Below are positions 16,291 to 18,442 of a stretch of 18,442 nucleotides of DNA, piece by piece. The stretch lies in contig SFVH01000032.1 in NCBI GenBank assembly GCA_004561555.1, positions 1-18,442 of the forward strand. Reading direction: 5' to 3'. The DNA comes from a bacterium (lineage in GTDB: Bacteria; Bacteroidota; Bacteroidia; Bacteroidales; Muribaculaceae). The notes under the pieces were generated by a model. It was not told the origin of the DNA, searched no databases, and saw nothing but the letters and a program-made list of their open reading frames with translations. Each line of letters starts with the position of its first letter. The stretch's first letter is position 1. A program made the position numbers and the translations under genes.

Positions 16291-16999
16291 GAATATCCGC
16301 AACCCAGCGTCTGAAAAAGTCAGCCATACAGGGCATAGAGTCGGTCATCCGTTCGGGATGAAACTGCACCGCCACTACATTTTTCTCTTGCCATTCAAGA
16401 GCTTCCACCACACCGTCGACAGAAGTGCCCGACACCGAAAGGCAGTCGGCAACGATATGCACACACTGATGATGATGACTGTTTGTGGCTACAATAGAAG
16501 TACCGAAGAGTCTCTCCACCATCGAGCCCGGAGTGAAAGCCACCTGATGCACCGGCTGTTCGGTAGGGTTTGTCTGTTGATGGATAGCAAATTCATCACC
16601 CATTTGCGAAGGCATATCCTGATAAAGCGACCCCCCAAGAGCCACATTGATAAGCTGCAAACCGCGACATATGCCCATTATCGGGAGCTTACGACACAAG
16701 GCGGCATCAAACAGCTCCGCTTCATACACATCCCTTTGGAGTGATACCCTTCCCAACTGCGGGAGTGGCATCTCACGAAAAAACAGGGGGTCGATATCGG
16801 CGCCGCCGGTGAGTAGCAATGCATCAGCGGCTACAACATCCAGCCACTCCTCAATCTTGCTCCGTTCTACAAATGGAGGCATCACAACCGGTATTCCTCC
16901 GGCATCAGCCACTGCTTGAAAGTATTCTTGACGTTGACGCAAACGCTGCTCTTCATCAATGTCGCAAGAAAGAATTACAATCGGCTTTTTCATCATCAA
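16277..16999 (-). CDS. Gamma-glutamyl-gamma-aminobutyrate hydrolase family protein (class I glutamine amidotransferase-like, peptidase C26)
   Basis: A 240-residue cytoplasmic hydrolase of the class I glutamine amidotransferase fold. It resembles PuuD and other peptidase C26 enzymes that cleave gamma-glutamyl bonds. The nucleophile is C111 in MGICRGLQLINVALGG, with H214 and E216 in VQFHPE completing the triad. LLLTGGADIDP (61-71) and NSHHHQ (173-178) are further signatures of this subgroup. No synthetase or other amidotransferase partner is nearby, so it probably acts alone on a small gamma-glutamyl compound; the substrate is unknown. Its first ATG overlaps the rsmI stop as ATGA, which fixes the start and suggests coupled translation. 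The 3' ends of this gene and the DUF4421 gene overlap tail to tail. Confidence 0.92.
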   Translation of the reverse strand: MMMKKPIVILSCDIDEEQRLRQRQEYFQAVADAGGIPVVMPPFVERSKIEEWLDVVAADALLLTGGADIDPLFFREMPLPQLGRVSLQRDVYEAELFDAALCRKLPIMGICRGLQLINVALGGSLYQDMPSQMGDEFAIHQQTNPTEQPVHQVAFTPGSMVERLFGTSIVATNSHHHQCVHIVADCLSVSGTSVDGVVEALEWQEKNVVAVQFHPERMTDSMPCMADFFRRWVADIPTTD

Positions 17000-17754
17000 A
17001 AATCAATGGTTTTGGCAGTCTTAAACTGCGCATACTTATCTTTTTTTGCCACTTTCTCCTCTCCTTTTCCTGCCACTACAATCACAATTTCGCCTCGTGG
17101 CTCACAGGCTGTAAAATGAGAAATAAGTTCTTCGAGACTGCCTCTTACGGTCTGCTCATACAATTTGGAAATTTCACGGCTCACACTCGCTTCTCGGTCG
17201 GCGCCAAAAGCCTCAGCAAGTTGTTGCAAAGTCTTGAGCAAACGTAATGGAGACTCATAAAATATAATGGTACGAGGCTCAATGGCAAGGGCGGCAAGTC
17301 GAGTGGCGCGTCCTTTCTTTTGAGGCAAGAAACCCTCAAAGCAGAATTTATCACACGGCAGTCCGGAATCGACCAACGCAGGCACAAATGCAGTGGCTCC
17401 CGGCAGACATTCCACAGTCACCCCCAATCGGCGACATTCTCTGACAAGCATAAACCCGGGGTCGGAAATTGCCGGTGTACCCGCATCCGACACCAAAGCG
17501 ATAGTCATCCCGCCCATCAATCTTTCGGCAATATTTGCTGCCGTTTCATGTTCGTTAAATTTGTGGTGACTTTGCATCGGTGTGTCAATAGCAAAATGCT
17601 TCATCAACACTGCTGATGTGCGGGTGTCTTCAGCAAGAATCAAATCCACGGATTTAAGCACATTGATGGCACGAAATGTCATATCATCAAGATTTCCTAC
17701 TGGGGTGGGAACCACATAAAGTGTGCCCGGTTGGGCTGCCGGTTTACTTGCCAT
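16996..17754 (-). CDS. rsmI: 16S rRNA (cytidine(1402)-2'-O)-methyltransferase
   Basis: A 252-residue SAM-dependent methyltransferase of the tetrapyrrole-methylase fold that methylates the ribose of C1402 in the decoding centre of 16S rRNA. Diagnostic blocks in order: YVVPTPVGNLDDMTFRA (13-29), AEDTRTSAVLMKHF (41-54), ALVSDAGTPAISDPG (86-100), GATAFVPALVDSGL (119-132) with FCFEGFLPQKKGR (137-149), and FYESPLRL (165-172). The C-terminal tail after about 235 is Lys-rich. Length is slightly below the E. coli enzyme. It lies 12 bases downstream of the frameshifted acidic-repeat gene and overlaps the hydrolase gene by four bases, so it is the middle gene of a minus-strand operon. Confidence 0.96.
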   Translation of the reverse strand: MASKPAAQPGTLYVVPTPVGNLDDMTFRAINVLKSVDLILAEDTRTSAVLMKHFAIDTPMQSHHKFNEHETAANIAERLMGGMTIALVSDAGTPAISDPGFMLVRECRRLGVTVECLPGATAFVPALVDSGLPCDKFCFEGFLPQKKGRATRLAALAIEPRTIIFYESPLRLLKTLQQLAEAFGADREASVSREISKLYEQTVRGSLEELISHFTACEPRGEIVIVVAGKGEEKVAKKDKYAQFKTAKTIDF

Positions 17755-18160
17755 TATTTGATTCTGTTATTGAAGAAAATGATTTTTTATTATTGCCATA
17801 AAATCTTTAACATCCTCGTTGTCTTTATTCCACCCGAGGTCGTTATAGAAATATTCTTCAGCCTCATCCCACGATTTCATAGTCTCCACAAGAGTTATAG
17901 CATCAGACATTTCTGCAGCATTATTACCGAAAAGTTCTCTACGAAAACGGAATGTGTCGTTAAGAGAGAATGCCGCACGCAGGTCTTTGGAACAAGCACG
18001 TTGCAACTTCTCATCAAGACGTATGGATTGCTGAAGTGGTTGAAGGTCGGAAGTATTATCAATGGATGTCGACAACGGCTCTTGAAGCTCCGACGAAGAG
18101 TCCCAGTTTACCACAACAGCATCACTCACTTCCTCCTCAGCTGCGAAAATCGGCTCGAGG

Positions 18161-18176
18161 ACAGGCTCACAGGCTC
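18161..18176. repeat. Exact tandem 8-bp repeat (ACAGGCTC x2) at the frameshift point
   Basis: ACAGGCTC occurs twice back to back (18161-18168 and 18169-18176). Removing one copy joins the two open frames into one (minus strand: E-P-E-P-V-L-E-P-I-F). Eight bases is not a multiple of three, so gain or loss of a copy switches the frame. Confidence 0.85.
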
Positions 18177-18179
18177 CGG

Positions 18180-18232
18180 CTCCGACTCCGGTTCAGACTC
18201 CGACTCCGGTTCAGACTCCGACTCCGGTTCAG
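18180..18232. repeat. Tandem 18-bp repeat (about 2.9 copies) encoding Glu-Ser-Glu-Ser-Glu-Pro
   Basis: A perfect period of 18 bases runs through 53 bases inside the frameshifted gene. On the minus strand each unit reads GAG TCG GAG TCT GAA CCG. Because the period is a multiple of three, unit gain or loss changes protein length but not frame. It encodes a flexible acidic linker between the N-terminal part and the helical C-terminal block. Confidence 0.9.
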
Positions 18233-18442
18233 TTATCGGAGTTTCTTGCGAGATTTCTTGTTGTTCCGCCTCTTCCATTGGTTGAAATTCCGACAAGAGA
18301 TCCGACAGCTCGTCGTCCAATTCTCTTTCGGCGCCGTTATTAACTTGAGGCGAAGCTATATTCTCATAGGGATAAGACTTTTCGGCGACATCGAGCAATT
18401 CAAACCCGGTAACGCCAATCGCTTCATCGCCACATTCACCAC

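Larger units (their letters stand above)
17767..18442 (-). pseudogene. Acidic-repeat hypothetical protein, frameshifted and truncated by the window edge
   Basis: One gene appears to be split by a frameshift. The upstream frame enters from the right edge without a start (residues read GECGDEAIGVTGFELLDVA), runs through an acidic part and a Glu-Ser-Pro repeat, and stops at 18126-18128. The downstream frame is open from within the repeat and gives EPVLEPIFAAEEEVSDAVVV, then a C-terminal helical block with SLNDTFRFRRELFGNN and WDEAEEYFYNDLGW, ending DFMAIIKNHFLQ at 17767. That block is one I associate with conserved Bacteroidales hypothetical proteins. An isolated GTG at 18129 could start the second part, but the peptide reads coherently across it. 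At 18161-18176 an exact tandem 8-bp repeat explains the shift. Function unknown. The gene could be intact in the organism if this is a sequencing error. Confidence 0.68.

Noticed and set aside
17767..18129. The C-terminal block as an independent small gene starting at GTG 18129
   Set aside because: The same frame continues upstream in coherent acidic, Pro/Glu-rich sequence that matches the style of the other half, and the tandem 8-bp repeat explains the break better.
18180..18232. Short tandem repeats as a possible CRISPR fragment
   Set aside because: The units are contiguous with no spacers, have an 18-base period in frame, and encode a simple acidic linker.
17731..18285. 184-residue plus-strand frame crossing the rsmI start and the acidic-repeat gene
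   Set aside because: It ends in a Gly-Ser-Asp repeat that is only the complement of the 18-bp repeat, and it runs opposite two recognisable coding regions.

Overview
The window looks like a chromosomal segment from a member of the order Bacteroidales, probably a gut lineage such as Muribaculaceae or a relative. The order-level call rests on several things: DUF4286 next to ruvC, DUF4421, a large TamB protein, an OadG-type subunit carrying a lamin-tail-like domain, almost no Shine-Dalgarno sites, and promoter-like TAnnTTTG boxes. The family-level guess is inference. Nearly all of the sequence is coding, and most genes are recognisable housekeeping or central-metabolism genes. I see no rRNA, tRNA, CRISPR array, insertion sequence or prophage.

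Layout. (1) 1-96 is the GC-rich tail of a gene that runs off the left edge. (2) 103-1926 is a tight plus-strand set: an undecaprenol/diacylglycerol kinase, a PAP2 lipid phosphatase, a DUF4286 protein and ruvC. (3) 2037-3959 is dnaK on the minus strand, with its own hairpin terminator at 1961-2003. (4) A 288-bp divergent region follows. (5) 4248-8818 is a plus-strand operon for a sodium-pumping methylmalonyl-CoA decarboxylase: epimerase, carboxyltransferase (alpha), OadG-like membrane anchor with an extra extracytoplasmic domain, biotin carrier, and sodium-channel beta subunit. It ends in a strong terminator at 8843-8876. (6) 8986-16290 is a plus-strand envelope operon: tamB, an ArnT-like GT-C glycosyltransferase and a DUF4421 predicted outer-membrane protein. 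(7) 16277-18442 is a converging minus-strand operon: a frameshifted, edge-truncated acidic-repeat protein, rsmI and a class I glutamine amidotransferase-like hydrolase.

How the genes work together. The decarboxylase operon fits the succinate-to-propionate fermentation route. Mutase-derived (R)-methylmalonyl-CoA would be epimerised to the S form and decarboxylated to propionyl-CoA, while CO2 release on biotin drives sodium export. No mutase gene is in the window. The kinase/PAP2 pair would act on opposite sides of lipid-carrier phosphorylation. TamB, the glycosyltransferase and the DUF4421 protein are all envelope proteins.

I do not see a clearly new multi-gene system. The most useful leads are the lamin-tail/OadG fusion, the frameshift explained by an exact 8-bp tandem repeat at 18161-18176, the almost leaderless tamB promoter, the missing acidic residue in the glycosyltransferase motif, and the GC-rich foreign-looking tail at the left edge.
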